Below are positions 1-5,315 of a stretch of DNA of 6,437 nt, piece by piece. A program made the position numbers and the translations under genes. Under the pieces are notes generated by a model. That model had not been told where the DNA came from, ran no database searches, and saw nothing but the letters and a program-made list of their open reading frames with translations. The DNA is from Bacteroidales bacterium (GTDB taxonomy: Bacteria; Bacteroidota; Bacteroidia; Bacteroidales; UBA12077), in NCBI GenBank assembly GCA_030600625.1, contig JAUVLS010000083.1:1-6437 (forward strand), given 5' to 3'. The stretch's first letter is position 1; each line of letters begins with the position of its first letter.

Positions 1-357
1 CCGGAAAACAAACAAACCGATGACGGAATTCTGAATGCTTACGAAGCAATGCTTTTAAATCTTGACAAAACAGAATTGGTTGTATTGAGTGCCTGTGAAA
101 CAGGGCTGGGAGAAATTGTAAATGGAGAAGGTGTTTACGGCTTGCAAAGAGCATTTCAAATTGCAGGTGCAAAAACCATTATAATGAGTTTATGGCAAGT
201 AAGTGATGAAGTAACACAACTGTTAATGGCCAAATTCTATCAATATTTTCTTGAAACAGGCGATAAGCAAATGGCTTTTAAGAAAGCCCAACTGGAAATT
301 AAAGAAACTTATTCTGCACCTTTTTACTGGGGAGCTTTTATTCTGATGAACAATTAG
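1..357 (+). CDS. CHAT-domain protein, C-terminal fragment (5' end outside window)
   Basis: The frame is open from base 1, so the gene begins before the window; the ATG at 49 is internal. The 118 visible residues match the second half of a CHAT (caspase HetF associated with TPRs) domain: DGILNAYEA at 8-16, then the Cys motif [10 protein letters not shown] with Cys32 (codon 94-96) as the predicted nucleophile, [26 protein letters not shown], and the terminal [10 protein letters not shown] that usually closes this domain. The His of the Cys-His pair lies upstream and cannot be checked. Bacteroidota CHAT proteins commonly carry long N-terminal TPR repeats and act as caspase-like proteases or scaffolds; the TPR part here is inferred, not seen. 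The gene ends with tandem stops TAG TAA. No partner such as a gasdermin or a TPR-CHAT-activating sensor follows it, so its role is unknown. Confidence 0.9.
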   Translation, partial: PENKQTDDGILNAYEAMLLNLDKTELVVLSACETGLGEIVNGEGVYGLQRAFQIAGAKTIIMSLWQVSDEVTQLLMAKFYQYFLETGDKQMAFKKAQLEIKETYSAPFYWGAFILMNN

Positions 358-487
358 TAAGCTTGGTATAAAAAGAATAAATTTGAATTATCATATCCTG
401 CCAAAGTTGTGTTAATAGACTTAGCCCAACTTGTGTGATTTAAAGTTTAATAAAAAAAACTATTTGATATTATTTAGAAAAAATACT

Positions 488-515
488 CAATAAACAACAC
501 GCAATAATCAATAAA
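488..515 (+). repeat. Heptamer tandem repeat, four units of CAAnAnn
   Basis: Four consecutive 7-base units start at 488, 495, 502 and 509. Each begins CAA and has A at position 5. The first and last are identical (CAATAAA), the third is CAATAAT and the second is the most divergent (CAACACG). The phase can be stretched loosely to 484-518. The tract sits just upstream of the decayed four-helix-bundle fragment. In such A-rich DNA some periodicity arises by chance, so the support is the strict 7-base phase and the further heptamer tracts on the other side of the fragment. Confidence 0.5.
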
Positions 516-522
516 AAAGTAG

Positions 523-661
523 AATTTGCTTAAAAATTATAAGAAGGAAACCATTAATCCCAAATACAAAGAAATTAGCTCCAATTATGAAAGAAACGGA
601 AGAGTTAATAGCTATAATTTATAAAAGTATTGAAACTGCGAAGTCGAATATGCAGAAATAA
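523..661 (+). pseudogene. Degraded C-terminal remnant of a four-helix-bundle (S23/IVS-type) protein, frameshifted
   Basis: Two adjacent frames together read like the end of a four-helix-bundle protein of the S23 ribosomal intervening-sequence type. Bases 523-582 give NLLKNYKKETINPKYKEISS, and bases 584-661, one base out of phase, give IMKETEELIAIIYKSIETAKSN, then MQK and a TAA stop. The family, usually about 120 residues and common in Bacteroidota, typically ends with a segment of the form WLxLLxE...I(N/D)xxxY.xxxxEELIxIxxxSIxTAK. The join is a one-base offset at about 582-584. An in-frame TAG at 520-522 closes the first part upstream, and no N-terminal two thirds were found. The 24-residue ORF starting at 587 is therefore a leftover, not a gene. 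Family assignment is by recall of the pattern and is moderate; the frameshift is directly visible if the homology is right. Confidence 0.5.
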
Positions 662-666
662 TGAAA

Positions 667-701
667 ATTGAATATTGTATGTTGAGTGTTGAATGTTTAA
701 T
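667..701 (+). repeat. Heptamer tandem repeat, five units of RTTGAAT
   Basis: Five consecutive 7-base units start at 667, 674, 681, 688 and 695. They follow the consensus (A/G)TTGAAT with at most one further change each: ATTGAAT, ATTGTAT, GTTGAGT, GTTGAAT and GTTTAAT. The tract begins six bases after the stop of the four-helix-bundle remnant. Function unknown; slippage-prone or element-boundary sequence are both possible. Confidence 0.65.
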
Positions 702-724
702 TCCTATAATGAATTAGCATTTAA

Positions 725-745
725 TAACGACCAACTACAAACAAC
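725..745 (+). repeat. Heptamer tandem repeat, three units of nAACnAC
   Basis: Three consecutive 7-base units start at 725, 732 and 739 (TAACGAC, CAACTAC, AAACAAC), all fitting nAACnAC. The tract has a different sequence from the RTTGAAT tract 24 bases upstream but the same period. It ends 38 bases before the LuxE-like start codon, so it could overlap that gene's promoter region. Confidence 0.45.
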
Positions 746-783
746 ATAAAACTTAGATTTTTGTCATAAAAACTCTGTTATAG

Positions 784-1773
784 ATGCACAATTTCTCAAT
801 TGACAAAATATTTTCCATTAATAGTGATAATCATTTTAATGATATTGCACTAAGAATATTTAATTATCAGGCCAAAAACAATCCGGTATATAAAAAATAT
901 CTCTTTCATTTAGGAACTAATTTTTCTTCAATAAAAACAGTTCAAGAGATCCCTTTTCTTCCAATCGAATTCTTTAAAACTCATAAAGTAATAACCGGTT
1001 CAAAACAAGTTCAACAAACTTTTTTCAGTAGTGGAACAACAGGAATTACAAAAAGCAACCATCATATTACAGACCTGTCTATTTACGAAAAAAGCTTTAT
1101 AAAAACCTTTGAACAACAATATGGTAAAATAAGCAATTATTGTATACTTGCATTACTTCCTACATACCTCGAAAACGAAAGCTCTTCTTTAGTTTACATG
1201 GTAAATCGTTTAATTGAAGAATCCGGTCATCCTGAAAGTGGTTTTTATTTACACAATATTGAAGAGCTTGCTTTTAAACTGAAATCTTTAGAACAATCTG
1301 AAACAAAAACCATTTTAATTGGTGTTTCGTATGCCTTAGTCGATTTAGCTGAAAAGTTCCCAATGAATCTTTCCAATACAATAATTATGGAAACAGGTGG
1401 AATGAAAGGTAAAAGAAAAGAATTAACTAAAAAAGAACTACATAATTTTTTGTCATCAAAATTTGGGATTGAATCAATTCATTCGGAATACGGAATGACA
1501 GAACTTTTATCGCAAGCATATTCCAAAGGTGATGGGAAGTTTTATTCACCTCCATGGATGAAAATCTTAATATGCGACGCTTATGATCCCTTTTGTTATC
1601 TTGAAAAAGAAAAACCCGGCGGAATAAATATAATCGATCTTGCCAATATCAATTCATGTTCGTTTATTGAAACTAAAGATTTAGGAAAAATAAATACGGA
1701 TGGAAGTTTCGAAGTTCTTGGCCGATTCGATTACAGCGATATTAGAGGTTGTAATTTGTTGGTGGTAGAGTAA
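784..1773 (+). CDS. LuxE/PaaK-family acyl-protein synthetase-like protein
   Basis: This 329-residue protein belongs to the LuxE branch of the ANL adenylate-forming superfamily. Visible landmarks in order are PFLPIEFFK (57-65), the phosphate-binding loop SSGTTG (82-87), METGGMKGKRKEL (202-214), the adenylation motif SEYGMTELLSQ (234-244), and the C-terminal segment with DLG (299-301), LGRFDYSDIRG (312-322) and a final Cys323. In bioluminescent bacteria LuxE activates a fatty acid as acyl-AMP and carries it on a Cys close to its C-terminus; Cys323, six residues from the end, is in a comparable place, but this role is inference. No luciferase, LuxC or LuxD gene is nearby, and such proteins in Bacteroidota are usually called only acyl transferase or acyl-protein synthetase, substrate unknown. 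The start at 784 is the first ATG and gives a family-like N-terminus; no Shine-Dalgarno is visible. It stands alone and faces the C1 peptidase gene tail to tail. Confidence 0.85.
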   Translation: MHNFSIDKIFSINSDNHFNDIALRIFNYQAKNNPVYKKYLFHLGTNFSSIKTVQEIPFLPIEFFKTHKVITGSKQVQQTFFSSGTTGITKSNHHITDLSIYEKSFIKTFEQQYGKISNYCILALLPTYLENESSSLVYMVNRLIEESGHPESGFYLHNIEELAFKLKSLEQSETKTILIGVSYALVDLAEKFPMNLSNTIIMETGGMKGKRKELTKKELHNFLSSKFGIESIHSEYGMTELLSQAYSKGDGKFYSPPWMKILICDAYDPFCYLEKEKPGGINIIDLANINSCSFIETKDLGKINTDGSFEVLGRFDYSDIRGCNLLVVE

Positions 1774-1839
1774 TAAGTTCTATACTCACAAAAACAAGCA
1801 ATATTTAAAAATAATTCGCAAGCATGTAAAACTTTTTGA

Positions 1840-1908
1840 CAATATTGCTAAATTGTTTAATTGTCATATTGCTGTATTTTAACAATAAAGCAATTTAACA
1901 ATTACGCA
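1840..1908. repeat. Octamer-phased palindromic array between convergent genes
   Basis: ATTG occurs four times at exact 8-base spacing (G at 1847, 1855, 1863 and 1871). Its complement CAAT then occurs three times at 8-base spacing (C at 1883, 1891 and 1899). The two halves are symmetric about base 1877: 1851-1857 pairs with 1897-1903, 1859-1863 with 1891-1895, and 1867-1871 with 1883-1887, with short mismatches between. The RNA of either strand could form a long imperfect A/U-rich hairpin. It lies 66 bases past the LuxE-like stop and about 100 past the peptidase stop, so a bidirectional transcription-end role is possible, although no T-run follows. Confidence 0.65.
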
Positions 1909-1969
1909 TAAATATTGATAACTATTTGCGATTTAAAATCACAATACTCTAATTTTTTTGAGTTCTGAA

Positions 1970-1996
1970 GTTACCCTTCAACAAGCTCAGGGTGAC
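1970..1996. repeat. Palindromic intergenic repeat, stem GTTACCCT / AGGGTGAC
   Basis: GTTACCCT (1970-1977) and AGGGTGAC (1989-1996) form an 8-bp stem with one G-T pair, around an 11-base loop containing CAACAAGCTC. It lies nine bases past the peptidase stop on that gene's downstream side. The sequence resembles a palindrome I recall from intergenic DNA of many bacteria (CACCCTGAGCTTG joined to GAAGGGTG), so it may be a dispersed REP-like element as well as a 3' hairpin for the peptidase mRNA. No T-run follows in the minus direction. In the plus direction T-rich DNA follows within a few bases. Confidence 0.6.
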
Positions 1997-2004
1997 AAAT
2001 CCTT

Positions 2005-3126
2005 TTATTTAATTTCTAACTTTTCTTTTATTTCTTTTGAGATAGCATCTTTATGCAACATAATTGCAATACTATTTAATCTCAGATAACTTTCTGACAT
2101 ATATAAATAACCGCCAAAATCATTGCTGTCTTCTCCCCAGGAATTTTTTGTTTTATAATATATTGTCCCGTTTTGATCTTCTGCCAATCCTGTAATATGC
2201 ATTAAATGATCATCAGTTGTTGCTAAATTATCAAACTCCTGTTGTCTGAAATCTGCTGTAATATCTTTTTCTTTGTTAGGTGATGTAAATTCTAAATCTC
2301 CTTCGGGAACAATAGCCACTTCGTTTTTATGAGAAAAACCCTTGAAACTAACATCGCCATCCCATACAAAGGTATAACCATTCTTCAATGCTGTTTTCAT
2401 AACATCCATAAACTCGTTCAAGGGTAAATTATAGTAATAATCATGTGACCAGTTATCGGGCACCTCTAATATCACTTTTTCGTAATTTGGATGATGTGTA
2501 AAAGAAGTTAGTTCTATATAATCCTCAGAATTAAACTCCATTTTTTTTGCAAATTCAACCGGAGTAACAATTTCTCCACCAATATCAAATTTTTCAGGAA
2601 CTTCGCCGAAGTATATGTCAATAATGGCTTTATAAGCATTATACCAAACAGGTGATAATTTTCTATTAGGATTTTTTACAATAACATCCAAAAACGCTTT
2701 TAATAGCTCATCGGGTTCTCTGTGAATATATTTCCCCGGGCTGTATTCATTTCCCTGATATGCCTCCTGGCTTATAAATCCATACTTTTTAATCTGATTC
2801 ATAACATCATGTGCCTGGCCTCCTTCTCCGAAATTCAGATTGCCGTGATATCTTACGTAATCCATCCCTTTTTCCTCGTATGCATATCGAACAAAATACA
2901 TTTCTGACAAATCATACTCGTGGTCATTTAAGCGTAATAATTCTGTTTCGACAAAAGATGTAGCAGAAAAACTCCAGCATGTTCCTGTTCTTTGCTGATC
3001 TTTTACCGATGTAACTTTTATGTCTGTTAAATCTTTAAATTTATATCCTTCATTTTCTTCTTGTGCATAAAGGTTAAAAGAAAAAAACAAAATAGTAATA
3101 AGCCCAAATAATTTTAGTGTTTTCAT
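2005..3126 (-). CDS. Secreted papain-like (C1 family) cysteine peptidase, aminopeptidase C/bleomycin hydrolase-like
   Basis: The 373-residue protein begins with a signal peptide (MKTLKLFGLITILFFSFNLYA, likely cleaved near Ala21-Gln22) and so acts outside the cytoplasm. The mature part starts directly with the catalytic site: Gln44 of the oxyanion hole and Cys50 in GTCWSF, six residues apart as in papain. The other triad members are near the end: His307 in HLMHITGL and Asn328 in KNSWGE. The His motif H-x-M-x-x-TG and the large insert (about 80-300) between Cys and His are more like the PepC/bleomycin hydrolase branch than like papain. There is no propeptide of classical length, so it may be made active. 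The start overlaps the DUF502 stop as ATGA, which fixes the start and suggests coupled translation. Substrate unknown. Confidence 0.9.
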   Translation of the reverse strand: MKTLKLFGLITILFFSFNLYAQEENEGYKFKDLTDIKVTSVKDQQRTGTCWSFSATSFVETELLRLNDHEYDLSEMYFVRYAYEEKGMDYVRYHGNLNFGEGGQAHDVMNQIKKYGFISQEAYQGNEYSPGKYIHREPDELLKAFLDVIVKNPNRKLSPVWYNAYKAIIDIYFGEVPEKFDIGGEIVTPVEFAKKMEFNSEDYIELTSFTHHPNYEKVILEVPDNWSHDYYYNLPLNEFMDVMKTALKNGYTFVWDGDVSFKGFSHKNEVAIVPEGDLEFTSPNKEKDITADFRQQEFDNLATTDDHLMHITGLAEDQNGTIYYKTKNSWGEDSNDFGGYLYMSESYLRLNSIAIMLHKDAISKEIKEKLEIK

Positions 3127-3716
3127 TTTAGATTCAGTTTTTCATTATCATAATTTGCCACTCCTCCCGATACTATAAATTTCATAATGTCAGCAGGGGG
3201 AACGTTTATTTTTTTAACATTTTCAGCGGGAACAATAAAAAGTTCACCTGAAAAATTATAAGAATGCGGAAAATATACTGCAACTTTATTTCCCTCTACC
3301 CCAAGGTTTGAAACATCCTCTTGTGTAACAAACCCTAGTTTTTCCAAATCGGAAATAAGATTTACCTTAACCAAAACGGGTTGATTAAATTTTTTCTCCT
3401 TGCCAATAAATGCCGATAATAAATCTTTAATAGAAGAATAAACAACATTAACCAATGGAGTTTTATTAATAAAATGATCCACCAAACGTTTAATCGGACG
3501 TGCAATAATTGTTTGTCCCATTAATCCTAATAATACAACAAAGAAAAAAATGATCAGAATACTCAAACCGGGAATATTAATATTCAGGTATTTATATAAA
3601 AACGGTTTGAACAGCCCATCAAGAAAAATAAATAATTTATATAAAATAAATATTGTAATACCAAGAGGAGCAATATATAAAAGACCTTGAAAAAAATATC
3701 CTAACAACTTCTTCAT
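3123..3716 (-). CDS. DUF502 family inner-membrane protein
   Basis: This 197-residue protein has the DUF502 layout. Two N-terminal membrane segments lie at about 12-35 (with the family's Ala-Pro-Leu-Gly turn at 16-19) and 49-68 (PGLSILIIFFFVVLLGLMGQ), followed by ARPIKRLVDHFINKTPLVN and VYSSIKDL (about 72-99). The soluble C-terminal part contains VAVYFPHSYNFSGELFIVPAENV and ends in a SGGV motif (near 184-187). The family is widespread, and its function in Bacteroidota is not established. The first ATG at 3716 leaves a normal N-terminus; upstream reads ATAAACAG with no clear Shine-Dalgarno. Its TGA stop overlaps the peptidase ATG by four bases, so it is very probably the first gene of a two-gene operon. 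Whether it shares a promoter with the YjbR-family gene 134 bases upstream is unclear, because two palindromes lie between. Confidence 0.88.
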   Translation of the reverse strand: MKKLLGYFFQGLLYIAPLGITIFILYKLFIFLDGLFKPFLYKYLNINIPGLSILIIFFFVVLLGLMGQTIIARPIKRLVDHFINKTPLVNVVYSSIKDLLSAFIGKEKKFNQPVLVKVNLISDLEKLGFVTQEDVSNLGVEGNKVAVYFPHSYNFSGELFIVPAENVKKINVPPADIMKFIVSGGVANYDNEKLNLK

Positions 3717-3753
3717 CTGTTTATAATTTTAAGAATAATCATTCCCTTGTGTG

Positions 3754-3777
3754 AACTAATGGGTTAACCCGTTAGTT
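3754..3777. repeat. Near-perfect 24-base palindrome centred on GGGTTAACCC
   Basis: The arms AACTAATGGGTT (3754-3765) and AACCCGTTAGTT (3766-3777) are inverted copies with a single mismatch (T3760/G3771, still a G-T pair). There is no spacer, so as DNA it is a symmetric site for a dimeric binding protein, and as RNA it would need to open a small loop. It sits 37 bases upstream of the DUF502 start, on the promoter side of that gene, which makes an operator possible. A dispersed intergenic palindrome is equally possible. Confidence 0.6.
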
Positions 3778-3792
3778 TCCCGAAATTCGGGA
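3778..3792. repeat. Small palindrome TCCCGAA-A-TTCGGGA
   Basis: Seven-base arms (TCCCGAA and TTCGGGA) flank a single A at 3785. It abuts the larger palindrome directly, so the two form one compound block of 39 bases between the YjbR-family gene and the DUF502 gene. The right end runs on as CGGGACA, as does another hairpin in this window (6344-6361), which suggests a shared family of intergenic hairpins. Confidence 0.55.
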
Positions 3793-3850
3793 CAGGCTAT
3801 GTATGTTTCATCTACTTAATTATCAATTTTTAGTAAAGGTATAATATAAT

Positions 3851-4207
3851 TTAATCTATTTCCAGTTCTCGTTGTTTTGTCTTAGGTAATTTGCTAACTA
3901 CCAAGGTATATGAATCACCAATCCATTCGTATAGCAATTTTTCAGGAATCGTACCATCAACAACTACTGTATTCCAATGTTTTTTATTAAAATGGTAACC
4001 TGGCAGAACTGTTTCAGGAAATTGTTCTCTTAAATCAATAACTTTTTCAGGGTCGCACTTCAGGGCAATCTTAAACTCATCGTCGGTATCGGTTAAAGCA
4101 AACATTTTTCCTAAAACCTTGTAAACTAAAGTTGTTTCATCGAATGGCAACTCTTCTGTTACTCCTTTTTTAGCTAAACAATAGTCTCTGAATTCTTCTA
4201 TATTCAT
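3851..4207 (-). CDS. MmcQ/YjbR family protein
   Basis: The 118-residue length and motifs fit the MmcQ/YjbR (DUF419) family: MNIEEFRDYCLAKKGVTEELPFDE at the start, VYKVLGKMFAL (29-38), the KCDPEKVIDLREQFP segment (50-64), the hallmark YHFNKKHWN (71-79), and the closing DSYTLVVSKLPK. Members are described as having a CyaY-like fold with a proposed DNA-binding role, but their cellular function is unproven. The gene follows yraN after 12 bases on the same strand, so the two are probably co-transcribed. AGGG stands two bases before the ATG, too close for a typical ribosome binding site. The last residues (TKQRELEID) extend past the conserved core and are charged. Confidence 0.9.
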   Translation of the reverse strand: MNIEEFRDYCLAKKGVTEELPFDETTLVYKVLGKMFALTDTDDEFKIALKCDPEKVIDLREQFPETVLPGYHFNKKHWNTVVVDGTIPEKLLYEWIGDSYTLVVSKLPKTKQRELEID

Positions 4208-4219
4208 ATCCCTATATTT

Positions 4220-4585
4220 TTATAGCAAGCTTGGCTGAAAAGCATCTTTTATATGTTCAATTTCTTTTTTATTATTTGATAATGTTACTGCTATAATATC
4301 AAATCTTGTTTCAAGATTAATATCATATTCATTAATATATGCTTCTGTGGCATTTATAATATTTTTTTGTTTTTTCTTAGTAACAGCTTCCTTCGGATTT
4401 TCAAAATAATCATTTGTTCTTGTCTTAACTTCTATAACCACCAAAAAGTTATTTTTTTTTGCAATAATATCTATTTCATTTTTTTTATGTCGCCAGTTCA
4501 AATGCCTTATTTTATAGCCCTTTTCAACAAGATATTGTTTTGCAACCTCTTCTCCTTTTTTTCCCAATATATTATGATCGGCCAT
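4220..4585 (-). CDS. yraN: YraN family (UPF0102) endonuclease-fold protein
   Basis: The 121-residue protein is of normal length for YraN. It opens with LGKKGEEVAKQYLVEKGYKI, then LNWRHKKNEIDIIA (29-42), where the usual Gly before Glu-Ile-Asp is replaced by Asn36. It continues with VVIEVKTR (49-56) and the C-terminal RFDIIAV. Asp39, Glu52 and Lys54 form the PD-(D/E)xK-type metal-binding set of the restriction-endonuclease fold. The true substrate is not established for most members; a role in DNA processing is inferred from the fold. The first ATG at 4585 begins the conserved N-terminus within a few residues, so the start is likely right. It is the first gene of a minus-strand pair with the YjbR-family gene and is divergent from the DUF4412-like gene. 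Confidence 0.92.
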   Translation of the reverse strand: MADHNILGKKGEEVAKQYLVEKGYKIRHLNWRHKKNEIDIIAKKNNFLVVIEVKTRTNDYFENPKEAVTKKKQKNIINATEAYINEYDINLETRFDIIAVTLSNNKKEIEHIKDAFQPSLL

Positions 4586-4617
4586 TTTTTTAATTATTTT
4601 TGTAACCTTATAATATT

Positions 4618-4641
4618 AAACCTGTAAGATAACACAGGTTT
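4618..4641. promoter_or_regulatory. Perfect 8-bp inverted repeat AAACCTGT-n8-ACAGGTTT in a divergent intergenic region
   Basis: The arms at 4618-4625 and 4634-4641 are exact reverse complements around an 8-base A-rich spacer (4626-4633). The repeat lies between two divergent starts, 32 bases from the yraN ATG and 41 from the DUF4412-like ATG, so it could be an operator acting on both. The alternatives are a 5' UTR hairpin of either mRNA, or a plus-strand hairpin terminator-like structure (only a short TTTTG follows). A TATTTTTG sequence at 4595-4602 fits the Bacteroidota -7 consensus TAnnTTTG for the plus-strand gene, but I see no matching -33 box, so it is weak. Confidence 0.5.
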
Positions 4642-4682
4642 TGTAAAACAATCGTTTTTATAAAGATAATTGATTTTTAGTT

Positions 4683-5315
4683 ATGATAAACTTTTTATTA
4701 AGTTTCTTACTATTGCTGTCTTCAACAAACGCTAATGTTGAATCGTTTGAAGGAAGCATTGAAATGATTCAAGAATCATATTATGATATTTCTTATTTTA
4801 CATATTTTGTTAAAAAAGAAAATGTAAGAATTGACAAATTTGATAACAAGCACACACTTACCCAATCTTTACTTATTAATCTTGAAAAAGAACAAATTTA
4901 TATTTTAAATCCTTCTAAAAAACTATATACCAAATCAGATATAAATAGCAAGCCAAACCCTGACAGTGAGAATTTTACAATACTTAAAACAGAAAACTCA
5001 AGAATGGTTGGCGAATATGTATGCTATCAATGGAGAGTGAAAAACAAGGAGCGTAATACAGAAGTTTCATACTGGGTTTCTCAAAACAATTTTTATTTTT
5101 TCGAAGAATTGGTTCGACTTATTAATAATACTGATAAAACGTACGAATTTTTTGAAAAAATTCCGGAAACACAAGGGTTTTTTCCAATGCTCTGCGTAGA
5201 AAGAACTCTGCTTAGAAAAGAAAAATACAGGCTATATGTTATCAACATCACTAATAGTACTGTTAACGATAATATATTTAAAATTCCTTCTGACTTTGAA
5301 TTAGTAGTGCGCTAG
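4683..5315 (+). CDS. Secreted DUF4412-like protein of unknown function
   Basis: The 210-residue protein has an N-terminal signal peptide (hydrophobic 3-13, ending SSTNANV near 19). The mature part opens FEGSIEM, then FTYFVKKENVRID (39-51), LLINLEKEQIYILNPSKKLYTK (63-84), a GEYVCYQW segment (110-117), VSYWVSQ (128-134), and a final stretch ending IFKIPSDFELV. This matches my picture of DUF4412-type Bacteroidota proteins: an FxGxI strand, a protein-specific KGDKVRI-like strand, a (M/I)YIL..xKKxY strand, and a VPDSLFEIP-like end. The fold is expected to be LolA-like and the location periplasmic or outer-membrane-facing, but the function is unknown. Two Cys (114 and 171) could pair after export. 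No Lys-rich region or lipobox precedes the cleavage site, so it is not a lipoprotein. Its TAG stop shares bases with the opposing stop at 5312-5314. No clear Shine-Dalgarno; the start is the first ATG and gives a good signal peptide. Confidence 0.75.
   Translation: MINFLLSFLLLLSSTNANVESFEGSIEMIQESYYDISYFTYFVKKENVRIDKFDNKHTLTQSLLINLEKEQIYILNPSKKLYTKSDINSKPNPDSENFTILKTENSRMVGEYVCYQWRVKNKERNTEVSYWVSQNNFYFFEELVRLINNTDKTYEFFEKIPETQGFFPMLCVERTLLRKEKYRLYVINITNSTVNDNIFKIPSDFELVVR

Larger units (their letters stand above)
358..783. other. 426-base intergenic region with decayed gene and repeats
   Basis: This stretch has no intact coding region. It contains three heptamer-phased repeat tracts and a frameshifted protein fragment, listed separately. 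A weak inverted repeat, AAGTTG at 404-409 with CAACTT at 427-432 around a 17-base loop, lies 45 bases past the CHAT stop, but no T-run directly follows it, so I do not call it a terminator. No clear promoter for the following gene was found; TAGATTTTTG around 754-763 only loosely resembles the Bacteroidota -7 box TAnnTTTG. Confidence 0.7.

Noticed and set aside
1..357. CHAT protein as part of a defence system with the following genes
   Set aside because: Only the C-terminus is visible, a decayed 426-base gap separates it from the next gene, and no gasdermin, Cas or other known CHAT partner is present.
404..432. Terminator after the CHAT gene
   Set aside because: The stem is 6 bp with a 17-base loop and lacks a T-run directly after it.
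587..661. Small ORF of 24 codons
   Set aside because: It lacks a ribosome binding site and its peptide continues a family-like sequence in the previous frame, so it is better explained as part of a degraded gene.
488..745. CRISPR array
   Set aside because: The repeats are contiguous heptamers with no spacers of uniform length and no cas genes.
784..1773. A lux bioluminescence operon
   Set aside because: Only a LuxE-like gene is present, standing alone; no luxA, luxB, luxC or luxD lies in the window.
2722..2907. Plus-strand open frame of 61 codons
   Set aside because: It lies wholly inside the well-supported C1 peptidase gene on the opposite strand and has no recognisable features.
4367..4627. 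Plus-strand open frame of 86 codons, hydrophobic
   Set aside because: It is antisense to yraN; its Phe/Ile-rich composition is what the complement of Lys-rich coding sequence gives.
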